A stretch of DNA of 50,957 nucleotides, from NCBI GenBank assembly GCA_016191395.1, contig JACPOS010000001.1, forward strand, positions 1 to 50,957, in the 5' to 3' direction. Below are positions 1 through 7,251 of the stretch, piece after piece; within the stretch, counting starts at the first letter, position 1; each line of letters starts with the position of its first letter. The position numbers and the translations under genes were made by a program. Below the pieces are notes generated by a model. It was not told where the DNA came from. It saw nothing but the letters and a program-made list of their open reading frames with translations, and ran no database searches. The stretch is from Chloroflexota bacterium. GTDB lineage: Bacteria; Chloroflexota; Limnocylindria; Limnocylindrales; CSP1-4.

Positions 1-123
1 AGCACCAAACCAGAGGCCATCCGCGCCCTCCGTCGCCACCTGAGCGATGAGGTCTTCCGACGAATGCACCACGACAACGCCGCCAGGATTGCCGCCCGAA
101 CGGCCCTGCCGGTCGCCGCTTGA
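1..123 (+). CDS. C-terminal end of an IS110-family transposase (cut by window edge)
   Basis: The frame is open from the first base and ends in TGA at 121-123, leaving 40 residues. The segment TKPEAIRALRRHLSDEVFRR resembles the extreme C-terminus of IS110/IS116-type transposases, where a basic helix of this kind closes the protein. The DEDD catalytic domain would lie upstream, outside the window, so the element cannot be judged intact or broken. The family call rests on this short stretch alone. It puts an insertion sequence at the left edge of the copper region. Confidence 0.6.
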   Translation, partial: STKPEAIRALRRHLSDEVFRRMHHDNAARIAARTALPVAA

Positions 124-137
124 CATAGGAGCATCCC

Positions 138-392
138 GTGAACAGGATCGAGGAATCGGGTCACGACTCGAAGAGCCGGGCGACTCGAGGACTCGACCCG
201 AGACCCTTTCGCCGGCGCACCGTGGGCATGGCGATGATCCTGTGGACGGCGAGCGTCGTCGCGGGGCTCGCCTACGTCGCAGGAACCGCTGCCATCCCTT
301 CCGTCGGGTTGACCCTTGCGGTCGGAGGACTGTTCGCCGTCGTCTGGCTGTTCGTCATGGTGATCCTGGTCCTGTTCCTCGCGGTGCGCTGA
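138..392 (+). CDS. small two-helix membrane protein, unknown function
   Basis: An 84-residue protein starting at GTG with AGGAG seven bases upstream (127-131). The first ~30 residues are polar and basic; two hydrophobic helices follow (about residues 31-50 and 56-82), and the protein ends right after the second. No cysteine or metal motif is visible and I recognise no family. It begins 15 bases after the transposase stop and converges on the M23 peptidase gene. The ribosome site and two clean membrane segments suggest it is real. It could instead start at the internal ATGs near 228-234, giving only the two helices. Confidence 0.5.
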   Translation: MNRIEESGHDSKSRATRGLDPRPFRRRTVGMAMILWTASVVAGLAYVAGTAAIPSVGLTLAVGGLFAVVWLFVMVILVLFLAVR

Positions 393-440
393 CACCTGCC
401 GTTGCCCGGACTCAAGACCCCTGGAGCTGGCTCCGAACCC

Positions 441-1313
441 CTAGCGCGACCAGGCGAGTCGCAGTGGATCGATGAACCGGCCGCCCATCTCGATGCGGAG
501 GTCAAGGTGCGGACCCGTCGACCAGCCGGTGGAGCCGACCTGGGCAATCTGCTCGCCGGCGACCACGACCTGGCCAACGGAGACGAGGATCGTACGGTTG
601 TGGAGGTACCGCGACCGCATGCCGTCCGGGTGACGGATCTCGACGACGTTGCCGCCGCCCGTGGTCGACCAGCCGGCCCAGATGACCGTGCCTCCGGCGA
701 TCGCGCGCACCGGCGTGCCGGCAGGAGCCGCGATGTCGACGCCGCGGTGGGCGCTCGAGAACCGGGTCGTGATCGTGCCTCGGATCGGCAACGGCCACAG
801 GTGGCCGGCGCCCGTGGACCAGCGGGCGGTCTTCGCTCCGCTCGTCGATACGACGGGAGCCCGTACGGCCATCGCGCTTCCGCCCGGGACGAGGATGCGC
901 TGCCCGGCGATCAGCCGACGGGGGTCAATCCCCGGGTTCCAGCGCACGATGAGCTGCAGGTCTGCGCGATGCCACGCGGCGATCTGCCAGAGCGAGTCGC
1001 CGGACCGGACGACGTGCTCTGGCCCAGCGGGCGCCACGGGCTGTTCCGCCGTGCCCTCGGCGGCGAGCTGGAGTCGCGCTCCCCAGAGGGGGCCCGGGAG
1101 CGGATCGTCGCTGGCCGACGTCGAGCTCGTGGCGGTCAGGTCAGTCGGTACGGTGACCGGCGTGAACGCCTCGGATGGGACATTGAACCGACCGGAGGGT
1201 GGCCGCGCGGTCGTGGGCTGACTCGCGCCCGAGAATGCCACCACCGTCAACGCGGACAGCGTGAGCAGCACCATGAGCGCACGCGGGCGCGCAACCGATC
1301 GAACGGGTCGCAA
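441..1313 (-). CDS. LysM plus M23-type peptidase (cell-wall hydrolase or regulator)
   Basis: I chose the TTG at 1313 because AGGAGG (1321-1326 on the plus strand as CCTCCT) sits seven bases upstream; this gives 290 residues beginning with a basic stretch and a hydrophobic signal segment (about 14-30). A LysM domain follows (about 99-145, VRSGDSLWQIA) for peptidoglycan binding, then an M23/LytM domain (about 175-285). The metal-binding HRGVD (H189, D193) is present. The closing HxH motif reads HLD (H269, D271), so the third zinc ligand His is replaced by Asp. The enzyme may therefore be catalytically weak or may act as an activator, as degenerate LytM proteins do. It is exported, so it acts at the cell wall. 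Confidence 0.85.
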   Translation of the reverse strand: MRPVRSVARPRALMVLLTLSALTVVAFSGASQPTTARPPSGRFNVPSEAFTPVTVPTDLTATSSTSASDDPLPGPLWGARLQLAAEGTAEQPVAPAGPEHVVRSGDSLWQIAAWHRADLQLIVRWNPGIDPRRLIAGQRILVPGGSAMAVRAPVVSTSGAKTARWSTGAGHLWPLPIRGTITTRFSSAHRGVDIAAPAGTPVRAIAGGTVIWAGWSTTGGGNVVEIRHPDGMRSRYLHNRTILVSVGQVVVAGEQIAQVGSTGWSTGPHLDLRIEMGGRFIDPLRLAWSR

Positions 1314-1599
1314 GGAACGTCCTCCTGGGTAGTCCGCGAGGCCATGACGCGACGGATCTGTCTGGCCTCGCGCATGGCAAGGCGCTGGTGAGCGGGGAGC
1401 GCAGGCGAGGTTCAAGCCGGCTCCTGAGATGATCCTTAGGGGACCCTCAGAGCGCCATGAGTGATCACGCCATGCCAGGGCGCACGCGTCGCCGTGGGAG
1501 CCGCTTCTCAGGATTGCGTTAGCCCGTCCTCATCCGGTGTTCAGGTCGCGCGCATGCACTGGCGGGTATGCCGACTCCCCAGCTGCCTCTCATCCGCCC

Positions 1600-2046
1600 A
1601 TGCACCCATTCCCGTCGCAGGTGGGCATAGCGTTGCCCGGGAAAGCCGTCCGCGCGCGCACTCACCCGAGCGGCCATCAGGTCGTCGAGGTGCTCATCAA
1701 CCGCGGCTACCACCCGGACTCGATCGTTGCCCTCGCCGGGCGGCCCCTCCGGCTGACCTTCCGGCGGCACGACGATGACGCCTGCTTCGAGCGGGTCGTC
1801 TTCTCGTCGCCGCACATCGACCGCCGGATCCCTCTGGCGGGCTTCACGACCGTCGACCTGCCTTCGCAGCCCGCCGGTGAGGTGCGCTTCACCTGTGGCA
1901 TGGGCCGCTACAGCGGGCGAATCCAGCTCGTCGGCGAACCATCACCGACTCTCCTGGGGCGAGTCCGAAGCCGGGCGATGCGGATCGCCTCGTGGACGGG
2001 CGCGGCGCATTTCAGGCTCACGTCGTCCCGGTCCTCCGAATCGTAG
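1600..2046 (+). CDS. cupredoxin-like copper-binding protein
   Basis: A 148-residue protein from ATG 1600; an in-frame GTG at 1537 would add 21 residues, and neither start has a good ribosome site. The core matches the second cupredoxin of this operon (5361-5744): a beta-strand start, RGYHPDSIVALAGRPLRL, a cysteine in the middle (DDACFERVVF), and the end motif FTCGMGRYSGRI. The Cys and Cys-x-Met pattern without the usual histidines implies a non-classical copper site. Unlike its paralogue it has no membrane helix and carries a basic C-terminal tail of about 35 residues. It is the first gene of the copper cluster, nine bases before the Lgt-like gene. Confidence 0.7.
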   Translation: MHPFPSQVGIALPGKAVRARTHPSGHQVVEVLINRGYHPDSIVALAGRPLRLTFRRHDDDACFERVVFSSPHIDRRIPLAGFTTVDLPSQPAGEVRFTCGMGRYSGRIQLVGEPSPTLLGRVRSRAMRIASWTGAAHFRLTSSRSSES

Positions 2047-2055
2047 GGGGCCGGC

Positions 2056-2871
2056 GTGCCCTTCGTCATCGACATCGACCCCATCGCATTCACGGTCATC
2101 GGAATACCGATCCGCTGGTACGGACTCATCCTCCTCGTCGCCTCGGCGGTGGCGATTGCCGTCGCGAACCGCGAAGGCCGCCGGCGACGGGTCGAGTCGG
2201 TGATCATCGCCGACGCGATCCTCTGGGCTGGCGCGGCAGCTCTCGTGGGCGGGCGCCTGCTGTACGTCATCCAGAACGAGGGCGGGTCGCTGATCGACCA
2301 CCCGGCCCACATCGTGATGGTGTGGATGGGTGGGCTGTCGTTCTACGGCGGCCTGATCGCGGCCCTGCTCGCGCTCGTCGTATTCGCCCGCCGACGAGGC
2401 GTTGCGCTCCTGGCCCTGCTCGACATCGCCGCGCCCGCGGCGGCGATCGGCCAGGCAATCGGCCATCTCGGCTGCCTGGTCGGCGGCGACTCCTTCGGCA
2501 TCCCGACCGACCTCCCGTGGGCCGTGATCTACCGGAACCCCGGGGCGATGGCCCCACTGGGAGTACCCATCCATCCGACCCAGGCGTACGAGGCGATCCT
2601 CCTCGCGGCCCTCTTCGTCGGCCTGTGGGCCGCACGCGCACGGCTCGCGCGCCTGGGCGACGGCGTCGTCGCGGCCGCCTATCTGCTCGGTCTCGCCGGC
2701 ATTCGCTTCGGACTCTTCTTCCTGCGCGACGAGCCGGCCGTCCTTCTCGGATTGAAGACCGCGCAGGTCATCGGTCTCGGCATCGCGGTTCTCGCGATCG
2801 CCATGCTCGTAGCCGCTCGCCGAGCGCGGCACCCATCCATCCCACTTGCACTGGAGACCAGCCGAACATGA
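2056..2871 (+). CDS. divergent prolipoprotein diacylglyceryl transferase-like membrane protein
   Basis: A 271-residue polytopic membrane protein with Lgt architecture: IPIRWYGL (Y22), GGRLLYV (65-71), GGLSFYGG (92-99), the signature-like GQAIGHLGC-LVGGDSFG (132-148), HPTQAYEA and a final GIRFGLFFLR (215-224). Canonical Lgt transfers diacylglycerol from phosphatidylglycerol to the lipobox Cys. Here several residues important in E. coli Lgt differ: H103 is Tyr97, R143 is His137, N146 is Cys140, E151 is Asp145, and E243 is Phe221; R239 is kept (R217). GTG start with AGGGGG upstream. It lies inside a copper operon and its stop overlaps the next start (ATGA). It may lipidate the nearby copper lipoproteins or have a new role. 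Confidence 0.85.
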   Translation: MPFVIDIDPIAFTVIGIPIRWYGLILLVASAVAIAVANREGRRRRVESVIIADAILWAGAAALVGGRLLYVIQNEGGSLIDHPAHIVMVWMGGLSFYGGLIAALLALVVFARRRGVALLALLDIAAPAAAIGQAIGHLGCLVGGDSFGIPTDLPWAVIYRNPGAMAPLGVPIHPTQAYEAILLAALFVGLWAARARLARLGDGVVAAAYLLGLAGIRFGLFFLRDEPAVLLGLKTAQVIGLGIAVLAIAMLVAARRARHPSIPLALETSRT

Positions 2872-3275
2872 ACGCGCATACGCACCTTCCTGCAGACCAC
2901 GATGCCTCAGCCGCATCCAGGCCCAGATGGCTGCTGCCAGGACTCCTTGGCGCGCTGATCGTTGGCGGCCTCGTCGTGGCCGGCGTGGTCTCGCTGACGG
3001 TTGTCCTCTACGCCGGGCTGTTCGGCGGAATGATCCTCATGCACGTCGGCGGCCACGGGGGCCACGGCGGACACGGGGGCAACGGCCAGGTCGGAGCCGG
3101 CCACAACCTCCGCGCCAACGGAGCCGACGATGGCGCCGATCTCAGCCATCACTCATCTGGCGCTAAGGCCCCCGACTCAGGATCCGGGGCAGGACTCGAT
3201 GCGCGAGCCCGCACTGACTCCACCGAGAGCGAGACCGACGAACATGACCAGCACCGCTCGCACGGCTGCCACTGA
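2868..3275 (+). CDS. His/Gly-rich single-span membrane protein in copper operon
   Basis: A 135-residue protein whose ATG overlaps the Lgt-like stop. A His-containing N-terminus is followed by one long hydrophobic stretch (about 24-52), then [15 protein letters not shown], a glycine/histidine repeat well suited to binding Cu or another soft metal. The C-terminal half is polar and ends in a second His/Cys-containing tail ([12 protein letters not shown]). It resembles the short His-rich proteins (DUF2933 type) found next to CopA pumps, but a formal match is not certain. Its last 32 bases overlap the CopA start. A role in capturing metal at the membrane for the ATPase is inferred from composition and position. 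Confidence 0.7.
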   Translation: MNAHTHLPADHDASAASRPRWLLPGLLGALIVGGLVVAGVVSLTVVLYAGLFGGMILMHVGGHGGHGGHGGNGQVGAGHNLRANGADDGADLSHHSSGAKAPDSGSGAGLDARARTDSTESETDEHDQHRSHGCH

Positions 3276-5364
3276 ACACACAGGGCACGTCGCCGGCGTC
3301 CGGCGGCCGCAGACAGCGACCGTACAGACCTCGACCACCCCCGCGGGAGACCGCCAGGCCGAATACCGGGCGCTCATGCGCAAGTGGTGGTTCGGCGCCG
3401 CGGTTGGCGCGCCCACGATGATCCTGTCCTATCCATGGCTGATCCCTGGCCTGCGGGACATCTTCCCTCGCGGGAGCGAGCAGCTGTGGTGGCTCTGGGT
3501 CGGGATGGGCGTCGCCTCCCTGGCCGTGATCGCCTACTCCGGCAACCAGTTCTTCACGGGCGCGTGGGAGGCCCTCAGGCATCGCTCGGCGAACATGCAC
3601 ACGCTGATCGCGATCGGCACGGGGACTGCCTGGGTCTACTCGACGGTCGCGCTGCTCTTTCCGCAGCTCTTCCCTTCCGACGCGATGACAGACGTGTACT
3701 ACGACGTGACCGTCGTCGTCACCGCCCTCGTCGTCCTGGGGATGGCGATGGAAGTCAAGGCCCGCGGCCGCACGAGTGAGGCGATCGAGAAGCTCATCGG
3801 CCTTCAGCCGAAGACCGCCCGCGTCGTCCGCGACGGGACGGAGCTCGAGGTCCCGGTCGACCAGGTGGTCGTCGGCGACATCGTCGTGGTCCGTCCGGGA
3901 TCCAAGGTGCCGGTCGACGGCATCGTGATCGAAGGGGCGTCTGCCCTGGACGAGTCGATGATCACCGGCGAGTCCATGCCCGTCGCCAAGACCCAGGGTG
4001 ATGAGGTCATCGGAGCGACGATGAACACGACCGGCAGCCTGCGCTTCCGGGCCACGAAGGTGGGCGCTGACACCGCGCTCGCCACCATCGTCCGAATGGT
4101 CGGCGACGCGCAGGCCTCGAAGGTGCCGATCCAGCGCATCGTCGACGTCGTGTCGAGCTACTTCACGCCCGCCGTCGTGATCGCATCGATCCTGGGCTTC
4201 GTCATCTGGTTCGACTTCGGCCCTGCCCCGGCCTTCACGTACGCCACCATCGTTGCGGTCACGACGCTGATCATCGCCTGCCCGTGCGCGCTCGGGATGG
4301 CGACGCCGATGTCGCTTACCACCGGTGTCGGACTGGGCGCCAGCCATGGCATCCTCATCCGCTCCGGCGACGCGCTCCAGGCTGCGAAGAAGATCGACAC
4401 GATCGTCCTCGACAAGACCGGCACGATCACGATCGGCAAGCCGGCGGTGACGGACATCGTCTCGGCGGAGGGCTTCGAGGTCGACGCGATCCTGTCGATG
4501 GCCGCGGCAGCCGAACGTGACTCCGAGCACCCGCTCGCGGCGGCGATCGTCGGCGGCGCGGCCGAGCGCGGCCTGACCGCATTGAGCGCCACGCGCTTCG
4601 AAGCGGTGCCGGGCCACGGCATTCGCGCCTGGCTGGGCGCAAGCCGCGTGCTCGTCGGCAAGCGCGCGTTCCTCGAGATGAACGGCATCGATGCCAGCGC
4701 CCTCGAGGCGTCGGCGATCCGGCTCGCGGACGAGGGGAAGACGCCCGTCTTCATCGCATTGGACGACCGTGCCGCTGGCATCCTTGCGATCGCCGATCCC
4801 GTCAAGCCAGACTCCGCGGCGGCAATCGCGGCCCTCCGGAGGCTCGGCCTCCAGGTCGTGATGATCACGGGTGACAATCGCCGAACGGCCGACGCGATCG
4901 CCCGCCAGGTCGGCGTCGATCGCGTGCTCGCCGAGGTCCTGCCGCAGGACAAGGCCAACGAGGTCCGCAAGCTCCAGCTGGAAGGGCGAAAGGTGGCCAT
5001 GGTCGGCGACGGCATCAACGATGCGCCAGCGCTCGCCCAATCGGACGTCGGCTTCGCGATTGGCACGGGCACGGACGTCGCAATCGAGGCATCGGACGTG
5101 ACGCTGATCTCCGGCAGTCTCCGAGGAGTCGTGTCGGCGATCGAGATCAGTCGCGCAACGATGCGCAACGTCTACCAGAACCTGTTCGGCGCCTTCGTCT
5201 ACAACGGGCTCGGACTCCCCATTGCCCTCGGCGTCCTCTACCCATTCATCGGGTTGCTGCTCAGCCCGATCCTCGCAGCGCTGGCCATGTCGTTCAGCTC
5301 TGTCACCGTCATCAGCAACGCCAACCGCCTCAAGCGGTTCCGGCTGCAGGAGGTTTCCGCATGA
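3244..5364 (+). CDS. copA: Cu+-exporting P1B-type ATPase (CopA class)
   Basis: A 706-residue P-type ATPase. Visible motifs are TGES (about 241-244), the membrane metal site CPC (346-348), the phosphorylated DKTGT (D390), HP of the nucleotide domain (429-430) and GDGINDAP (588-595). YN in the seventh helix and MSFSS in the eighth match the P1B-1 Cu+ signature. It would pump Cu+ out of the cytoplasm using ATP. ATG 3244 was chosen over the longer frame because it follows a GAGAGCGAG stretch and removes a run of low-complexity residues. There is no N-terminal heavy-metal-associated domain, so metal delivery may rely on the small neighbours. It overlaps the genes on both sides. Confidence 0.95.
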   Translation: MTSTARTAATEHTGHVAGVRRPQTATVQTSTTPAGDRQAEYRALMRKWWFGAAVGAPTMILSYPWLIPGLRDIFPRGSEQLWWLWVGMGVASLAVIAYSGNQFFTGAWEALRHRSANMHTLIAIGTGTAWVYSTVALLFPQLFPSDAMTDVYYDVTVVVTALVVLGMAMEVKARGRTSEAIEKLIGLQPKTARVVRDGTELEVPVDQVVVGDIVVVRPGSKVPVDGIVIEGASALDESMITGESMPVAKTQGDEVIGATMNTTGSLRFRATKVGADTALATIVRMVGDAQASKVPIQRIVDVVSSYFTPAVVIASILGFVIWFDFGPAPAFTYATIVAVTTLIIACPCALGMATPMSLTTGVGLGASHGILIRSGDALQAAKKIDTIVLDKTGTITIGKPAVTDIVSAEGFEVDAILSMAAAAERDSEHPLAAAIVGGAAERGLTALSATRFEAVPGHGIRAWLGASRVLVGKRAFLEMNGIDASALEASAIRLADEGKTPVFIALDDRAAGILAIADPVKPDSAAAIAALRRLGLQVVMITGDNRRTADAIARQVGVDRVLAEVLPQDKANEVRKLQLEGRKVAMVGDGINDAPALAQSDVGFAIGTGTDVAIEASDVTLISGSLRGVVSAIEISRATMRNVYQNLFGAFVYNGLGLPIALGVLYPFIGLLLSPILAALAMSFSSVTVISNANRLKRFRLQEVSA

Positions 5365-5744
5365 CCACCGAGCAAGTCCTTGTCACCGCGGCGGGCCTCG
5401 CCGGGGCTGCGTTCGTCGCCTGGTTCTTCTGGTTCAAGCGGTCGGAAGGCGTCATGGCCTCGACGGTTTCGGATGGCTACCAGGAGCAGATGATCCTGGT
5501 CAAGGGCGGCTACACCCCCGACACCATCCGCGTCGCCGCAGGCCGGCCGGTCAGGCTCTTGTTTCGCCGCGAGGAGACCGCGGCCTGCTCGGAGCAGGTC
5601 GTCCTGGCGGATTTCGGCAAGTCGGCCCCGCTTCCCATGGGAGCGGTTGTCCCGGTGGAATTCATGCCCGGCGAGCCCGGCGAGCACGAGTTCACGTGCC
5701 AGATGGGCATGCTCCGGGGTCGGATCATCGTGGAGGCAGCGTGA
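5361..5744 (+). CDS. membrane-anchored cupredoxin-like protein
   Basis: A 127-residue protein starting ATG at the CopA stop (ATGA overlap) with AGGAGG upstream. One N-terminal membrane helix (about 6-25) is followed by a cupredoxin fold domain (about 38-126). Candidate ligands are C76 (in AACSEQV), C113, M115 and M117 (FTCQMGM); the histidines of blue copper proteins are missing, so a thiol/thioether Cu+ site is more likely. It is the paralogue of the protein at 1600-2046. Next to CopA and anchored outside the membrane, it could accept Cu+ leaving the pump. The direction of transfer is inference. Confidence 0.8.
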   Translation: MTTEQVLVTAAGLAGAAFVAWFFWFKRSEGVMASTVSDGYQEQMILVKGGYTPDTIRVAAGRPVRLLFRREETAACSEQVVLADFGKSAPLPMGAVVPVEFMPGEPGEHEFTCQMGMLRGRIIVEAA

Positions 5745-5998
5745 TGGTCATCGCAGCAGACTTTGTCGAGGTGGATTCACGGAACCAGCAGGCGGCCGTG
5801 TGCATCGTCTGCGGGAACGACGTTCCCGCGGGCGAGGGCGTGACCGCGTCCTATCGTGGCCAGACGCTCCGGTTCAAGTGTCCCAGCTGCTATGTGCGCT
5901 TCCAGGCGGCGCCGGAGAGATTCCTCGCCGGCCAGCCGGAGCCGTGCTGCAACGGCGATCACGACCACTCACCTGCCAGCGAGTGGCGCTGCGACTGA
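5744..5998 (+). CDS. YHS/TRASH-like small metal-binding protein
   Basis: An 84-residue protein, ATG overlapping the previous stop by one base (TGATG), with GGAGG seven bases upstream. It carries CIVCGNDV followed by KCPSCYVRFQAAPERFL, the Cys-x2-Cys plus aromatic/Pro pattern of YHS and TRASH metal-sensing or carrying domains. A tail follows with CCNGDHDH and a final Cys. No signal peptide or membrane helix is seen, so it is probably cytoplasmic. As the last gene of the tightly coupled unit after CopA it is a good candidate for the missing cytosolic copper carrier of this ATPase. That role is inferred. Confidence 0.7.
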   Translation: MVIAADFVEVDSRNQQAAVCIVCGNDVPAGEGVTASYRGQTLRFKCPSCYVRFQAAPERFLAGQPEPCCNGDHDHSPASEWRCD

Positions 5999-6125
5999 CG
6001 GGGCGTCGGGCGCGGTAACTCCAACAGCGGGGTAGGATTCAGGTCCGCGGGCCTCATGGCGGCAACCGTGCGCGGTCTGTCTCTCGAGGGCCCGTCTCCA
6101 AATCACCCAAAAGCGAGGAAAGATC

Positions 6126-6584
6126 GTGCCCAACCGCTACCGTGCGCTCGCCCCCGTGTTCGTCCTGGCCTTCGCGGCCTGCTCCAACGCCGGCTCGGCG
6201 CCATCCACGACGGCACCCGCGGCGTCATTGCCGGCAGCCACCAACCCCGGTGCCACACGGGTCAATGTGAAGCTGACGGATGCCCTGAGGATGGAGCCCG
6301 GCGAGATGGCCGTGAAGGCGGGGCAGGCGCTCACGTTCGTCGTGACCAACGCGGGAGCGATCGACCATCAGTTCTTCCTCGGCGACGAAGCCGCCCAGGC
6401 CGCGGAGGAGCAGATGATGCAGTCCGGGCCGATGGGCGATACCGCGCAGGGCATCACCGTCAAGCCGGGGGAGACGAAGGAGCTGACCTACACGTTCCAG
6501 GTGGCGGGCCAGGCCTTCGCGGGCTGCCACGTCATGGGTCACTACGGTGCGGGGATGAAGGCGCTCATCACGGTGACTCCGTAG
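6126..6584 (+). CDS. type-1 copper cupredoxin lipoprotein
   Basis: A 152-residue lipoprotein from GTG 6126 (GAGGAAAG upstream). The lipobox LAFAAC places the modified Cys at residue 19; a Ser/Ala/Thr/Pro-rich linker follows. The cupredoxin domain (about 45-151) has the full blue copper set: H81 (AIDHQFFLG), and C134-x4-H139-x4-M144 (GCHVMGHYGAGM). It is thus a plastocyanin/azurin-like electron carrier or copper binder outside the cell membrane. It lies 127 bases after the YHS-like gene, so it may have its own promoter. Its lipobox makes it a possible substrate of the neighbouring Lgt-like protein. Confidence 0.85.
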   Translation: MPNRYRALAPVFVLAFAACSNAGSAPSTTAPAASLPAATNPGATRVNVKLTDALRMEPGEMAVKAGQALTFVVTNAGAIDHQFFLGDEAAQAAEEQMMQSGPMGDTAQGITVKPGETKELTYTFQVAGQAFAGCHVMGHYGAGMKALITVTP

Positions 6585-6658
6585 TCCGCGCCAACGGGCC
6601 CGCCGGCGGAACCGTTCGGGGCCGAATCACGTCGAGCGCCAATGACGACCGCCTGACC

Positions 6659-7132
6659 ATGCTGGTGCTGTCGATCGCTCTGCTCGGCTGCCAATCGCCT
6701 GCCGCCCCCTCGCCGACCCCACCGAGGTCCTCGCCCGCCGCGACCGCATTCGGCCTCGACGAGCTGGTCGTTGCGCTCAGGGCGGGTGCCCAAGGCACCA
6801 CCGTCAAGGTCGGCGAGCCGTTCGTCGGAGACCCGATCGCCGGCAGGGGGACGACCGTCTGCCTCGGTCGCGAGGCCATTCGCGTATACGCCTTTCCCTC
6901 GGCGGCCGAACGAGCGGCCGTCGCTCGAAGGATCGATCCGGTTGACCCGACGAAGATCGGAACGTCGATCGTGGATTGGGCCGGCCGGCCGCGCTTCTGG
7001 CAGGGCGAGCGGGTCCTGGTCCTCTACACCGGCACCAACGATGCCGTGGACGCCGCGCTCACGGTGATTCTCGGCCAGCCATTTTCGAAGGCTGCCGGGC
7101 CCGGGAGTCCGGACCTGCCCGGGGGTTGCTGA
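6659..7132 (+). CDS. hypothetical lipoprotein
   Basis: About 157 residues from ATG 6659. The N-terminus MLVLSIALLGC is a very short signal with a lipobox, lacking a basic n-region, so the true start may lie a few codons upstream at a non-standard codon. A Pro/Ser linker follows, then a domain of about 120 residues (from AFGLDELV) with one internal Cys and a C-terminal Cys. I recognise no family. It follows the cupredoxin lipoprotein by 74 bases in the same direction and ends before a strong hairpin at 7182-7208. Exported, probably lipid-anchored; role unknown. Confidence 0.55.
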   Translation: MLVLSIALLGCQSPAAPSPTPPRSSPAATAFGLDELVVALRAGAQGTTVKVGEPFVGDPIAGRGTTVCLGREAIRVYAFPSAAERAAVARRIDPVDPTKIGTSIVDWAGRPRFWQGERVLVLYTGTNDAVDAALTVILGQPFSKAAGPGSPDLPGGC

Positions 7133-7157
7133 CGCGGTCCATCACACCGCTTCATGT

Positions 7158-7177
7158 GTGTGCGCGATCGCGCACAC
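7158..7177. repeat. 20-bp perfect palindrome
   Basis: The sequence reads the same on both strands over 20 bases, centred on GCGATCGC between 7167 and 7168. It lies between two convergent genes, just left of the terminator hairpin. It could extrude as a hairpin in RNA from either side or be a protein-binding site. No loop is available for a normal terminator, so its role is open. Confidence 0.6.
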
Positions 7178-7181
7178 GTGG

Positions 7182-7208
7182 AAGCGGGGCCCGAGTTGGG
7201 CCCCGCTT
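7182..7208. terminator. bidirectional hairpin terminator
   Basis: AAGCGGGGCCC (7182-7192), a five-base loop GAGTT, then GGGCCCCGCTT (7198-7208): an 11-bp perfect stem. It lies between the lipoprotein gene ending at 7132 (plus) and the permease ending at 7252 (minus), where a shared terminator is expected. The A and T ends give a short U tract on each strand. Confidence 0.8.
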
Positions 7209-7251
7209 CGAATGGTCCACGGTGAGCCGGCGGGTGTCCGGCCTCGGTGGG

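Noticed and set aside
3163-5040. A 625-codon open frame antisense to copA
   Set aside because: Long antisense frames are expected in very GC-rich genes; the translation is low-complexity Asp/Arg/His with no family resemblance, while the plus strand encodes a full ATPase.
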